Origin: Cardiobacteriaceae bacterium
GTDB taxonomy: Bacteria; Pseudomonadota; Gammaproteobacteria; Cardiobacteriales; Cardiobacteriaceae
Length of the DNA stretch: 54,618 nucleotides
Reading direction: 5' to 3'
Assembly (NCBI GenBank): GCA_017484165.1
Contig: JAFUTP010000050.1
Span: 1 to 54,618, forward strand
Each line of letters begins with the position of its first letter. The first letter of the stretch is position 1. Positions 1-8,340 of the stretch are shown here, in pieces. A model generated the notes under the pieces. It was not told the origin of the DNA. It was given only the letters and a program-made list of their open reading frames with translations, and made no database searches. Made by a program: the position numbers and the translations under genes.

Positions 1-1101
1 AATAATAATGATAAACTTCAAGTAGTAACAGAAGACTATCCGCTGCCAGAATCAGCAACTCCATTTGCTGAAAAATTGATGGAAAGTGTTGAAAAACTAA
101 AATCACTTGCACCAGAGATTAAAGAATACGCAAAAGAATACGCCAAAACAATTGCTGAAAACATAACTCCGATGACTTCGGAAGACGATAAACTTTATAT
201 TGTCGATAATGTCAAGTTTATAGATAAAGTCAAGGATAAGGCTAAAACAGCTGCTATAACAGTAGTAAGTTTTACACCGATAGGGACAATTAAAGATATC
301 AAAGAGGCAGAAGGTTTAGCCGATAAAACTTGGGCGGCAGCTGGACTAATTCCAGCAGGAAAAGCAATACAAAAAGCTGGTCAAGGCGTAAAAGCTATCG
401 GAAGAATGTTCGGTATCGGCGGCAAGGAGAAAAAAGCTGAAAAGATAGCGAAAAATACTAAAAAGAGTGAGAAAAAATCCAAAAAACAGGCGAATAATGA
501 CGGCACGAAAAATAGCAAAAAGAGTGCAGAAAAATCGCAGAAGCAAGAAAGCACTAACAATGCTAAAAACACAGCAATAGGGGCAAAAAATAGAGAGAAG
601 AGTGCGGGAAAAGTTGCGGATAGTCCTAAAACCCACCCCATCACTTCCGAAGGAAAAGCGAATGCGGCGACTTATCCACAGTTAAAAGAAGATTTGAAAC
701 AGCAAAATCTTGATAATATTGCTGCACAAGATCCGAGATTAGCAAAAGCCGTGCAAGGTAGCGGTAATGAAAATCCAAACTTTTCCATAGGTTCTGGAAC
801 TCGTGCAGAAGCCGATCAACTTGGGCAAATTTGGGTCGGAGATGGTGCAAAATTGAATTCAAAAGGAAATGGGTTGATAAGTGCAGACGGAACACGAGCT
901 TATAGATTTCCAGCTGAAAAACCAAATACTCCATCAAAATATAATCCAACTGGAACACAGGCTAATTTCGAGAGTTATGAATACCAGACAATTCCTCAAA
1001 CCGACAGACACGGGAACATAATAACTAATCCCGACGGAACTCCAATCTTTAAGGAAGTTAAGCCAATCACAGGTAATGGTCATCTAATTATTACTGATTA
1101 G
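1..1101 (+). CDS. C-terminal part of a polymorphic toxin (MafB/CDI-like), 5' end outside the window
   Basis: The reading frame is open from base 1, so this is the 3' part of a longer gene; an internal ATG at 76 is not a convincing start. The visible protein has a hydrophobic Gly/Ala/Pro stretch (around VVSFTPIGTIKD and AAAGLIPAGKAI) like the pre-toxin segments of secreted polymorphic toxins. A very Lys/Ala/Ser-rich linker follows, then a C-terminal domain with GTRAEADQLGQIWVGDGA, a SADGTRAYRFP segment, QANFE and a terminal GNGHL. That signature recalls C-terminal toxin domains of MafB/CdiA/FHA-type proteins, probably nucleases; the activity cannot be read directly. A small gene resembling an immunity protein begins 12 bases after the stop, the usual toxin-immunity order. 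The gene may be an intact long toxin or a displaced orphan C-terminal cassette; the window edge prevents a decision. Confidence 0.65.
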   Translation, partial: NNNDKLQVVTEDYPLPESATPFAEKLMESVEKLKSLAPEIKEYAKEYAKTIAENITPMTSEDDKLYIVDNVKFIDKVKDKAKTAAITVVSFTPIGTIKDIKEAEGLADKTWAAAGLIPAGKAIQKAGQGVKAIGRMFGIGGKEKKAEKIAKNTKKSEKKSKKQANNDGTKNSKKSAEKSQKQESTNNAKNTAIGAKNREKSAGKVADSPKTHPITSEGKANAATYPQLKEDLKQQNLDNIAAQDPRLAKAVQGSGNENPNFSIGSGTRAEADQLGQIWVGDGAKLNSKGNGLISADGTRAYRFPAEKPNTPSKYNPTGTQANFESYEYQTIPQTDRHGNIITNPDGTPIFKEVKPITGNGHLIITD

Positions 1102-1113
1102 GGCAATAACAAT

Positions 1114-1479
1114 ATGGATAAACCAAAAGTTGTATGTTACGATTTCGCACCTTATAGCGTTGATGAGAATTACGACCCAAGATTGGATCACCGTAATTTT
1201 CCAGTGTGGAATGAATGGTGCGTTTCTGTAAATGTCGGTATAGGTTTTCAACTACATTCTCACAATTTATACAGGTTTGAAGTATGCTCGCCAGAATATA
1301 TTTGTAAATACGCACCCACTTGGGGAAGAGCACTGCTCATTATTCCCGATTGGGATATTGAAGAAATTTTGTTCAGAGTACATGAAATTGTTAAACAATG
1401 TAGTGCCGAAACTCTTGAGCAACTATATCAAAATTTGGATAGATATATGGATTGGGAATTTTATAACTTTCAACCTTAA
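1114..1479 (+). CDS. Putative immunity protein (Imm8-like)
   Basis: A 121-residue soluble acidic protein immediately downstream of the toxin C-terminus, with only 12 bases between them. Motifs that recall the Imm8 immunity family are the central FEVCSPEYI, a WGRALLII strand, and a C-terminal DWEFYNF preceded by an amphipathic helix. The expected role is to bind and neutralise the cognate toxin domain in the producer and its siblings. A strong rho-independent terminator follows the stop directly, closing the toxin-immunity unit. The family assignment is from motif memory and position, so it is moderate. Confidence 0.6.
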   Translation: MDKPKVVCYDFAPYSVDENYDPRLDHRNFPVWNEWCVSVNVGIGFQLHSHNLYRFEVCSPEYICKYAPTWGRALLIIPDWDIEEILFRVHEIVKQCSAETLEQLYQNLDRYMDWEFYNFQP

Positions 1480-1488
1480 ACAACCAAG

Positions 1489-1513
1489 AAAGCGGCAGTT
1501 TTGCCGCTTTTTT
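1489..1513 (+). terminator. Rho-independent terminator of the toxin-immunity unit
   Basis: A perfect 9-bp stem (AAAGCGGCA / TGCCGCTTT) with a 4-base loop runs into a T tract, 9 bases after the stop codon of the immunity gene. Confidence 0.85.
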
Positions 1514-1657
1514 ACAAGTTCATAACTAAACTTAACAATAAACAACAAAACCTACACTTCTTGCAAATGAGTGCACACCGCCACCAATCCTAGAAATAAA
1601 TTGAAGCATATGTAAAAGTTTTTTGCCACACACTTGTTTTTCTTGTATTGACCTTTT

Positions 1658-2096
1658 CTATTTGATAGCACAAATCAATTCGTATTTGAAATTTTCAGAA
1701 TATTCATCTTCATTTTCGATAATAGAAATCATCAATTTGCAAAGTAATTCTTTTGAAATTTTATTTTCAGCAAGCCAAACCACAATATTTTCCATTTCCC
1801 AAACAAACTTTTTGACGCAATAATCATAGCCGTTTAATTCTCCAAAAAATAAGCCCCAATGCCAAACTTGCTCTTTTATTTCCATCACAAAAAGTATGTA
1901 ATTTATTCACAGAATAAACTAAATGCGTCAATTTATCTGCAAAAGTGGGATAGTATAAATCATTTTTAATATGTTCCAATACACTTTCCAATTTATCTTG
2001 ACCATCAGGATAAATACCAGCCAAACCTCCTGATTTCTCTATAATCCAATCGTGTGTTCTCACCATATGGACAACATCAAAATACAAAATGTTCAT
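1658..2096 (-). pseudogene. Fic/Doc (death-on-curing)-type toxin gene broken by a frameshift
   Basis: The first part starts at ATG 2096 and encodes about 80 residues of a Doc-type Fic protein, with the active-site motif HTFCDGNKRAS (His at about residue 67, Asp71, Lys74, Arg75; the family consensus is HxFxDGNxR). After ALGLIF the frame runs into an early stop. The rest of the fold (GELNGYDY and a long helical tail ending at 1658) continues in another frame. The junction is a T6 run near 1866-1878; one extra T would restore a roughly 146-residue protein of Doc length. Doc toxins AMPylate or phosphorylate targets such as EF-Tu. The start codon abuts the TAA of the upstream DNA-binding gene without a spacer, so the two are translationally coupled. 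This may be a true inactivation, slippage at the homopolymer, or a sequencing error. Confidence 0.7.
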
Positions 2097-3110
2097 TTAC
2101 CTGTCCTTTAAACGCTTAAATACATTAAGCATTTCAGGGTCAGATAACTGCTCTTCCAGTGAACGACTTTTTTCACCTAAAAACTTCTCAAAATCCACCT
2201 GCGGCACGGCTTGAATATATTGTTCCAATTTATGATGCAAAGCATCCCTAAAACATAAATCACGACTGGACATTTTTACCCGAGCATCAAGAATAAAAGG
2301 TTGCAGAAACGGATTATTTTCAGCCTCTTCTATCATCTTATCCAACTCATCAGGCAAAACTTTCCGCCCCAATTTTTCTGACTTTTGTTTTAATAGTGTT
2401 GCCAAACCGTTTTCAAAACTTGCAACAGCCGTTAATACTTCGACATACATCGTATCTCGAACTTTGTCTTGTGAATTTAATTTAAGAATTTGTTTGTATT
2501 CTTTGGCATTTTCACGAAAAATAGCCTGATAAATTTTATCGGTATAAACAGCATATTTATGATTACCCATTTGCAAGCAATCTCGCAAAGCATCGGTAAA
2601 TAATCGACGATGACTTTCTTCAATATAAGCTGACATTAAATAATTTTCATCTCGTTGATTGATATATTTAGTATTTCCTCCTGCTTTTTGAGCAATCACA
2701 TCAATCACAATATCCAACATTTTCGAACGGATAAACTTTGCTCGTTCGCTTTCCGTAACCAACATTGCAAGATTAAGTACAGTCCGAAAACTAAAAATAG
2801 CCAAAGAAGGAGCTTTACTTATGTCGGCGAAATTCATTTCGCCGACATAACATAACTTAATGTTTTTTAAGTGTTTTCCTTTTAGAATTCGATAACCATT
2901 TTTACTTAATTCATCACCATAAGAAGCAATATAGTTATCTATTGTTCGTTCGGTAATATCCAAAATTTTGGCAACTTGTGCTTTGGCAAAAACCGTTTCA
3001 CCCTCAAATTGCACCCCACCTAATGCCAAATGACTTTCCAATTCACTCATTGCATAAGGGGTATTTAAGACATTATTTCTGGCAATTAATGAAGTTGTTA
3101 ATTCGCTCAT
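2097..3110 (-). CDS. DNA-binding protein, putative partner/antitoxin of the Doc-like toxin
   Basis: A 337-residue protein if started at ATG 3110; a TTG start 12 bases upstream is possible, but GGAAA is well placed for the ATG. Residues about 35-65 (FAKAQVAKILDITERTIDNY) look like a helix-turn-helix. A segment with SFRTVLNLAMLVTESERAKFIRSKMLD and a helical C-terminal half follow. I recognise this as the type of DNA-binding protein often encoded beside Fic/Doc genes, but I know no specific function for it. It would most simply be a large autorepressor or antitoxin replacing the short Phd-type antitoxin. Its stop codon touches the Doc-like start. A perfect 12-bp inverted repeat lies inside the gene at 2821-2848. 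Confidence 0.6.
   Translation of the reverse strand: MSELTTSLIARNNVLNTPYAMSELESHLALGGVQFEGETVFAKAQVAKILDITERTIDNYIASYGDELSKNGYRILKGKHLKNIKLCYVGEMNFADISKAPSLAIFSFRTVLNLAMLVTESERAKFIRSKMLDIVIDVIAQKAGGNTKYINQRDENYLMSAYIEESHRRLFTDALRDCLQMGNHKYAVYTDKIYQAIFRENAKEYKQILKLNSQDKVRDTMYVEVLTAVASFENGLATLLKQKSEKLGRKVLPDELDKMIEEAENNPFLQPFILDARVKMSSRDLCFRDALHHKLEQYIQAVPQVDFEKFLGEKSRSLEEQLSDPEMLNVFKRLKDR
2821..2848. repeat. Perfect inverted repeat inside the DNA-binding protein gene
   Basis: Arms ATGTCGGCGAAA and TTTCGCCGACAT around a 4-base centre, within coding sequence (encoding about YVGEMNFADI). It would form a stable hairpin on either strand. Its GC-rich arms stand out from the AT-rich surroundings and suggest a small inserted palindrome or an internal regulatory structure. 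Confidence 0.8.
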
Positions 3111-3223
3111 ATTATTTTCCAATCAATGCATTTGAATGTGCAACAGGAAAAAATCCAGCCTGCAAATTTTTATATTAACAAATACTGCTTATTCAAATAA
3201 TTATTTATTTTTCATCAACTTAA

Positions 3224-3252
3224 AAATAAAAAAATCCCAGCCGAAGCTGGGA
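3224..3252 (-). terminator. Terminator after the cheY-like gene
   Basis: Stem TCCCAGC / GCTGGGA with a CGAA tetraloop, followed on the minus strand by a T-rich tract, 40 bases beyond the stop codon of the response regulator. Confidence 0.85.
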
Positions 3253-3291
3253 ATAAATATCTAACAAAAAAATCGTGTTAAAAGTATTTAC

Positions 3292-3660
3292 TTAATCTTC
3301 GTCAGAGACCAGAGTATTCAAAGCTTTGAGTAATGTTGCTTCCGTGAAAGGTTTAGTTAAAAAGCCTTGTGCTCCAAGTTCCAATGCTTCCAAACCAGTT
3401 GCTTGGTCAGATAAAGCCGAAACAATCAAAACTTTTACATCTGGCGAAATCAGCAACAATTTTCCTAATGCTTCCAAACCGTCCATCTCTGGCATTGTAA
3501 TGTCCAAGGTGATAATGTCTGGTTTATATCTTTTGCATAATTCAACTGCTTGCTGTCCATTTTTAGCTTCACAAACTATCGAAAATCCACTATCTTTCGG
3601 AAGTCTAGATATTTTGTTGCGAATAATCATAGAGTCATCTACGACCATAATACGGTACAT
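3292..3660 (-). CDS. CheY-like single-domain response regulator
   Basis: A 122-residue stand-alone receiver domain. The acidic pocket is Asp8/Asp9 (VVDDS), the phospho-acceptor is Asp53 in LDITMPEMDG, the switch Ser81 sits in IVSALS, and the conserved Lys103 is in TKPF. There is no output domain, so it must act by protein contact, as CheY, PilG or Spo0F do. A very strong Shine-Dalgarno (GGAGG) fixes the start, which lies 11 bases after the stop of the CheA-like kinase gene, its obvious phosphodonor. The pair is followed by a terminator. Confidence 0.9.
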   Translation of the reverse strand: MYRIMVVDDSMIIRNKISRLPKDSGFSIVCEAKNGQQAVELCKRYKPDIITLDITMPEMDGLEALGKLLLISPDVKVLIVSALSDQATGLEALELGAQGFLTKPFTEATLLKALNTLVSDED

Positions 3661-3671
3661 ATAACCTCCTC

Positions 3672-5810
3672 TTATCTATTGAAACGAACAACAAAACGAG
3701 TAAATTTGCTTGGTAAAGAAGCAATCGCAATTTTACCGCCTGGCAAATCACGGATACGGTCTTTAACAATTCCCATACCCTCACCGCGTCCTGCATCTTC
3801 GCTTTCTTGTTTAGCAGTAGATAATCCGCTCATAAAGATTGAACGATACAACTCTTGCTTACTCAATCCTTCTACATCAACACCTTCATATTGTCCAGAA
3901 GCTTTAAGTTTAGCCCGCAAAGCATCTAAATCGATACCCGCACCGTCATCTTCAAAACGCAATTCATATTGATCACCAGTTTGCGACAGTGCAACGGTAA
4001 TTTGTCCTACTTCTGGTTTTTCTTGTTTAGTGCGGACATCTGGTTTTTCAATACCATGCACCACAGAATTACGCAGCAATTGAATTGAAATTTCTTTCAA
4101 AACATTCAAGGTATCTTTATTCAATCCGTTATTTTCCCAACCAGTTGCAACTAATTGCACTTGTTTGCCGTTTCTTTCTGCCACTTGGCTTGCGAAGTTC
4201 TCAAGTTGGGTAACAATCAACTGACCGATAGACGCACTATCCGCCGAAGTTTCTTTACGGTTCGTGCTGAAATCTTGCAATCTAGATTGAATAAGTTGCA
4301 ATTGACGGTTAGCACTAACAATCGCATCAAGCGAAATCGCAACGCCCAAGAAATCATCACCAGCAAGCAAGGTTTTTTGCCGTAAAACTTTGAGTTTGTT
4401 TTCCGCTTCTTCTGCAATTTTGACGAAATTTTCAAATCCCAGAGCAGAAGATTCACCTTTGAATGAATGCACTTCACGAAAAATCGTATCAACTTTATCG
4501 CGCAATTCTGGTTGAGTTGAAGCTTGCTTACGAAGAGTATCGTTAATTCTTGCCGCAATTTTCTGTGCATTAGAAATAAACGATGCGAGAAGATTTTGAT
4601 CAATCATCAAAACTTTCATCAACATTTCGGTGTAAGCAGCGTTTTGGTTTCTTTCTTCTTCGAGTTGTTGTTGGAGGATTACCGATTCCGTAATATCCCG
4701 CACCGAAGCAAGAATATGCGAAATTTGCTTATTCTCCATAACTCGCGTGAAGTGGAATGACAAGAACCGTTCTTCAAACAAACCGCTTTCGTTTTCAATT
4801 GCGATAGACAATCTACGGAGCGGGTTCAAGTCATCAACCAAATCTTGTTTTACATTCTTATTAAAGAGCTGTTTGATAAAACGACGAGTGTTCGTCAAAT
4901 CGGTAGCATTTACTAACGGTTCGATAACTTCGTCGAAAAGTTTGTCGGAAATTTGTTTAACAGGAAGAATACGACGCAACGCGCGTGAAGTTTCGTGCCC
5001 TACTTTCAAGTCGGAGCTAATCAAGAACAAACCTTCTTGCACGGAGTTCATAATTTCCCGCATTTCCTGCCGTGCTTGACCGAGCTGTTTATCCGTTCTT
5101 ATCAGAGAACTCACCGACACCAATATGATATATAAGAAGAGTAAAACAATCGCTGCAATTGCAATCAATTCCACATTTTCAGTTAATTTATCGTTTTTAT
5201 CAATCCGTTCTTGCAGATAACCGTTAATGTCCGACAATGACAACACTAGGTGTTCGTTAAATGTTCTTGCATAGTCGGTTACGAACGCGGTAGTTTCAGC
5301 GGTGATGTTTTCTGGTGCAATTTCGTTGTTAAGCGAAGTTAAAAGACGAGAATATTCGCTCCAAGTTGCTTGCGCACCTTCCACATCACGAAAAACCCGT
5401 TCATCATCTACTTTTTCAATCGAAACGGTTTTGCCGTTAATTTCAGCCGTGCCGCCTTCTGACAAAAGTTTGAGTGATGCTGAAAGCGAAGATTGCACGC
5501 TTTGCAGGTTACGGCTTTCGAGCTCGATTTCTTCCAAAGCATCTTCTTGTTCGATTGAACCTTCGTCCAAATCAGTCAAATCTCGTGCATACAAATCCAA
5601 GTTATAAACAATGTTTTTCAAGTTTTGGATTGAAGCTGCTTGTTCGTTTGCCAAGTCGCGCACCGCGATAACTTTACGGCTTTCTTGCGTGTTTTTATAG
5701 ATAACACCTACCGTCGCGGCAATGATGATAACGATCAAAATCAGAGGAGCAATAATCCCGATATAACGGCCTGTGCTACTTTCTCTAACTTGTGGGTTTT
5801 GTGTAGCCAT
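3672..5810 (-). CDS. Membrane-anchored CheA-like histidine kinase (periplasmic sensor, PAS, HPt, HATPase)
   Basis: A 712-residue inner-membrane protein. A transmembrane helix at about 17-38 and a second at about 212-235 flank a mostly helical periplasmic sensor of about 170 residues. A PAS-like region lies at about 245-375. Next is an HPt domain with the phosphorylatable His at about 448 in EVHSFKGESSALGF, then an HATPase domain with an N box (LLRNSVVHGIEKP), a G1 box (EDDGAGID, about 622) and a G2 box (GRGEGMGIV, about 673). Classical CheA is cytoplasmic, phosphorylates its P1 His and ends in a CheW-like P5 domain. Here the sensor is fused on and the protein ends right after the ATPase, so no CheW/receptor coupling is apparent. 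The CheY-like gene follows at 11 bases. Three sugar-binding protein genes lie just upstream in the same direction and may supply the periplasmic input (inference). Confidence 0.85.
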   Translation of the reverse strand: MATQNPQVRESSTGRYIGIIAPLILIVIIIAATVGVIYKNTQESRKVIAVRDLANEQAASIQNLKNIVYNLDLYARDLTDLDEGSIEQEDALEEIELESRNLQSVQSSLSASLKLLSEGGTAEINGKTVSIEKVDDERVFRDVEGAQATWSEYSRLLTSLNNEIAPENITAETTAFVTDYARTFNEHLVLSLSDINGYLQERIDKNDKLTENVELIAIAAIVLLFLYIILVSVSSLIRTDKQLGQARQEMREIMNSVQEGLFLISSDLKVGHETSRALRRILPVKQISDKLFDEVIEPLVNATDLTNTRRFIKQLFNKNVKQDLVDDLNPLRRLSIAIENESGLFEERFLSFHFTRVMENKQISHILASVRDITESVILQQQLEEERNQNAAYTEMLMKVLMIDQNLLASFISNAQKIAARINDTLRKQASTQPELRDKVDTIFREVHSFKGESSALGFENFVKIAEEAENKLKVLRQKTLLAGDDFLGVAISLDAIVSANRQLQLIQSRLQDFSTNRKETSADSASIGQLIVTQLENFASQVAERNGKQVQLVATGWENNGLNKDTLNVLKEISIQLLRNSVVHGIEKPDVRTKQEKPEVGQITVALSQTGDQYELRFEDDGAGIDLDALRAKLKASGQYEGVDVEGLSKQELYRSIFMSGLSTAKQESEDAGRGEGMGIVKDRIRDLPGGKIAIASLPSKFTRFVVRFNR

Positions 5811-5853
5811 ACAATTTTTTCCTTGAATAAAAAAAATTCTTTGTCAATTCATA

Positions 5854-6897
5854 TTATTTTTTATATTGTCCAACATTCTTCTTGGTGATTTTCTCAAAAG
5901 GTATCATCACCTGATGTCCATTTTCAATGAATGTAAATTCTTGCAAGCCGTCGTCAGCTTTCTTACCTTCGGCTAAATTCTTCGCAATTAAAAACGCCGT
6001 TCCAGATTGTTTTGCACCATTTTGGAAAATTGAGCCTTGCATATTGCCCGCTTCAATTTCTACCAAAGCAGCTTGCAATCCATCAACTCCCACCACTGGC
6101 ATTTTTAGGTCGTGTTCTTTCAAATAATCAATCGCGCCCAAAGCCATATTGTCATTATTGCAAACTAAAAATTCGATCTGATCAAGCAACCCGCCGTTAT
6201 GCCAGCGTTCCACAATATGTTTTGCTCTTTCTCTATCCCAATCGGCATTTTCTAATGCAATCCGCTCCGAGGTTATATTCATTTCTGGATAGTTTTTCAG
6301 GGTTTTAGTTACCCATTTTGTTCTACTTTCCGCATTTGGATTGCTATTTGGTCCTTTGATGATGGCGTATTGAATTTTTCCGTCTTTATTTTTATCCCAC
6401 TCTGGGTGTGCTTTCCAGAGTTCTGCAATCATTTCCGCCTGCAATATTCCCGCCTGATCAGGAATTGAACCGACAAAATACAAATTATCGAAATCTTTCT
6501 GCAAAATCTTCGACGGCGCACGGGTATAAGCAACCACAGGAACATTCTTACCGCGTGCATAGCTCAAAATTTCCTTGTGAAAACTTGAACCACCTTTGGC
6601 AAGAGAAATAACGATTGCTTTTGCGCCGCCGTCGATCATTTTTTTCACTTGATTGAACTGCAAAGTTCTATCGTCCGTTTCACTTTCAATTGCGGAATCG
6701 AAGATGATTTTTACCCCAGCTTCTTTTGCCATTTTTTGCACATTCGCAACGCAGTTATCTTGAAAAACATCGCCTTCTTTACAGCAATTTGCAAGCCCGA
6801 TGGTTAAGTTCGAAGCAGCTTGTTGGGCAAAAGAAAGCTGACAGAATGTAGCAGCAACTGCCATAGACATAACGAGAAACTGACTGTTTTTTTTCAT
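5854..6897 (-). CDS. MglB-like periplasmic sugar-binding protein 1
   Basis: A 347-residue type I periplasmic binding protein. The start is ATG 6897, with AAGGAAA upstream; a GTG one codon earlier is less likely. It has a signal peptide cleaved near LSFA/QQ. It aligns throughout with the galactose/glucose-binding protein MglB: a VGSIPDQAGILQ hinge region, the calcium-loop motif DKNKDGKIQ, the NNDNMALGA helix cap and VVGVDGL. The N-terminal pocket segment, IYKYDDNF in E. coli MglB, is replaced by ANCCKEGD with vicinal cysteines. No transporter membrane or ATPase gene adjoins it. It is the first of three tandem paralogues and lies 44 bases upstream of the CheA-like kinase gene, so a role as ligand receptor for signalling is plausible. 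The actual ligand is unknown. Confidence 0.85.
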   Translation of the reverse strand: MKKNSQFLVMSMAVAATFCQLSFAQQAASNLTIGLANCCKEGDVFQDNCVANVQKMAKEAGVKIIFDSAIESETDDRTLQFNQVKKMIDGGAKAIVISLAKGGSSFHKEILSYARGKNVPVVAYTRAPSKILQKDFDNLYFVGSIPDQAGILQAEMIAELWKAHPEWDKNKDGKIQYAIIKGPNSNPNAESRTKWVTKTLKNYPEMNITSERIALENADWDRERAKHIVERWHNGGLLDQIEFLVCNNDNMALGAIDYLKEHDLKMPVVGVDGLQAALVEIEAGNMQGSIFQNGAKQSGTAFLIAKNLAEGKKADDGLQEFTFIENGHQVMIPFEKITKKNVGQYKK

Positions 6898-6948
6898 CAC
6901 TATTTCCTTGAAAATTTAACGGGAATTAACTTTTTAAGAGGCTTTATC

Positions 6949-7986
6949 TTACTTCAAATACTTCGATAAATTCTCTTTCGTGATATTTTCATATTTGACA
7001 TTCACCGTATTTCCCATAAATTTCACCTCTTCAAGTCCCGCATCAGCTTTTTTACCGCGAGCTAAATTTTCTGCGATTGTCCAAGATAAGCGCACTTGCT
7101 CATCAAGATTTTGCAGAACTGTTCCCGCCATTTCACCGTTTTCGATTGCTTTTAGAGCTTCTGGTAGAGCATTTATCCCTACAATCGGCAAAGGTTTTTC
7201 GCCTGCTTCTTTGAAAGCATCCAAAGCACCGAGGGCTATATCGTCAGAATTTCCGATTAAAACTTCGGCGTTTTCAATCAAACCACCCGTAATCCAGCGC
7301 GAAGTGATATTTTTCGCCCGACCGCGATTCCAATCAGCAACTTCCAATGCCACTTCTTCGGCTTGCAGTTGCGCACCTGGGTATTTATTTATTGTTTCAA
7401 TAACATAACGGCTACGGTTTTCGGCATTAGTATTACCGTTCGGACCTTTAATTAAGGCATATTGAATAACTCCGTCTTTATTTTTATCCCACTCTGGATG
7501 CTTTTTCCACAATTCGACAATCATTCGCCCCTGAAAGATTCCCGCCTCTTTGGAAATTGAATTCACCGCATAGAGATTTTTATATTTTCTCAACAATTTT
7601 GCATTTGGCGGTCTGGTGTATGCAATAACGGGAACTTGTTTGCTATTTGCATATTTGACAATTTCCTCCTGAGGTTTGGCGGTATCTTGTCCCTGAACCA
7701 AAATAATGATGATTGCCTTGGCTCCTTCATCAATCATTTTTTTGACTTGCTTTACTTGCAAATTGCGGTCATCGGTTTCGGTTTCGATTGCGCTTTCGTA
7801 GAGAAGTTTTACTCCTGCTTCACTTGCCCGTTGGGTAAATTTTTCCACCGCTGCATCCATTGTTGAAATCGCACCTTTGGCGCAACAACCGCTAAGCCCA
7901 ATAACAACTTCTTCCTGCGCCTGGGTATAACTTGCAAATGCAGCAGTTAGAAATGCACAAATCACTGTTTTTTTGAGAATTTTCAT
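6949..7986 (-). CDS. MglB-like periplasmic sugar-binding protein 2
   Basis: A 345-residue paralogue of its neighbours, with a signal peptide cut near YTQA/QE and a good Shine-Dalgarno (AAGGAAA). It shares the binding-protein signatures: IGLSGCCAKG at the N-terminus with Cys34-Cys35, ETETDDRN, the calcium-loop DKNKDGVIQ, GNSDDIALGALDAF and PIVGINALPEAL. It is most similar in organisation to D-galactose/glucose-binding MglB, but the sugar pocket is altered as in the other two copies. It is 51 bases upstream of paralogue 1 and probably cotranscribed with it. A 17-A tract and a ~120-bp repeat element lie in its upstream region. Confidence 0.85.
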   Translation of the reverse strand: MKILKKTVICAFLTAAFASYTQAQEEVVIGLSGCCAKGAISTMDAAVEKFTQRASEAGVKLLYESAIETETDDRNLQVKQVKKMIDEGAKAIIIILVQGQDTAKPQEEIVKYANSKQVPVIAYTRPPNAKLLRKYKNLYAVNSISKEAGIFQGRMIVELWKKHPEWDKNKDGVIQYALIKGPNGNTNAENRSRYVIETINKYPGAQLQAEEVALEVADWNRGRAKNITSRWITGGLIENAEVLIGNSDDIALGALDAFKEAGEKPLPIVGINALPEALKAIENGEMAGTVLQNLDEQVRLSWTIAENLARGKKADAGLEEVKFMGNTVNVKYENITKENLSKYLK

Positions 7987-8106
7987 CTTTGATTTCCTTG
8001 ATAAGTAGTTTGTAAAAAAATCGATTATCTAAACTTTTGTTAATATTTTATAAAAATTTTATAGGAAATCCATAAATATTTTTCGCATTCAATAAAAATT
8101 AAGTGC

Positions 8107-8123
8107 AAAAAAAAAAAAAAAAA
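8107..8123. repeat. Poly(A) tract, 17 bases
   Basis: Seventeen consecutive A residues, 121 bases upstream of the start of sugar-binding protein 2. A homopolymer this long is prone to slippage and could alter promoter strength. Within the 353-base gap 7987-8340 the other contents are a ~120-bp repeat copy and a terminator. Confidence 0.9.
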
Positions 8124-8130
8124 CACCGAC

Positions 8131-8250
8131 ATACCCATCTAAATTTAGGGTTAGTTCTATTTTTTACTCTCATCATCTTGAGCATAGCGAAGGAACTGCC
8201 GATAGAGATTTTTCGCCTACGGCTCAAAATGACGAATTTTTAGGCACGCC
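8131..8250 (+). repeat. ~120-bp TIR repeat element, copy a
   Basis: Begins with degenerate CCATCTAAATTTAGGG and ends TTTTTAGGCACGCC. The core carries a CATCTTGAGC form of the family motif and the CGCCTACGGCTCAAAATGACG arm. It lies between sugar-binding protein genes 2 and 3. Confidence 0.8.
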
Positions 8251-8281
8251 ATCATAATTTTCATACCATTCCGTCAAGCAT

Positions 8282-8315
8282 AAAAAAAACGCCGAATGCA
8301 TAAACATTCGGCGTT
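8282..8315 (-). terminator. Terminator after sugar-binding protein 3
   Basis: An 11-bp stem (AACGCCGAATG / CATTCGGCGTT) with a 6-base loop and a minus-strand T tract, 26 bases after the stop codon. It separates copy 3 from copies 2 and 1. Confidence 0.9.
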
Positions 8316-8340
8316 GATTTGCACTACAAAAAAATAAAAA

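Noticed and set aside
346-644. Minus-strand Phe/Leu-rich frames opposite the toxin's Lys-rich linker
   Set aside because: Lys-rich coding sequence gives hydrophobic antisense frames by base composition; no start signals.
1091-1333. Minus-strand frame opposite the immunity gene
   Set aside because: No ribosome-binding site or domain, and it overlaps the coding strand of a toxin-immunity pair.
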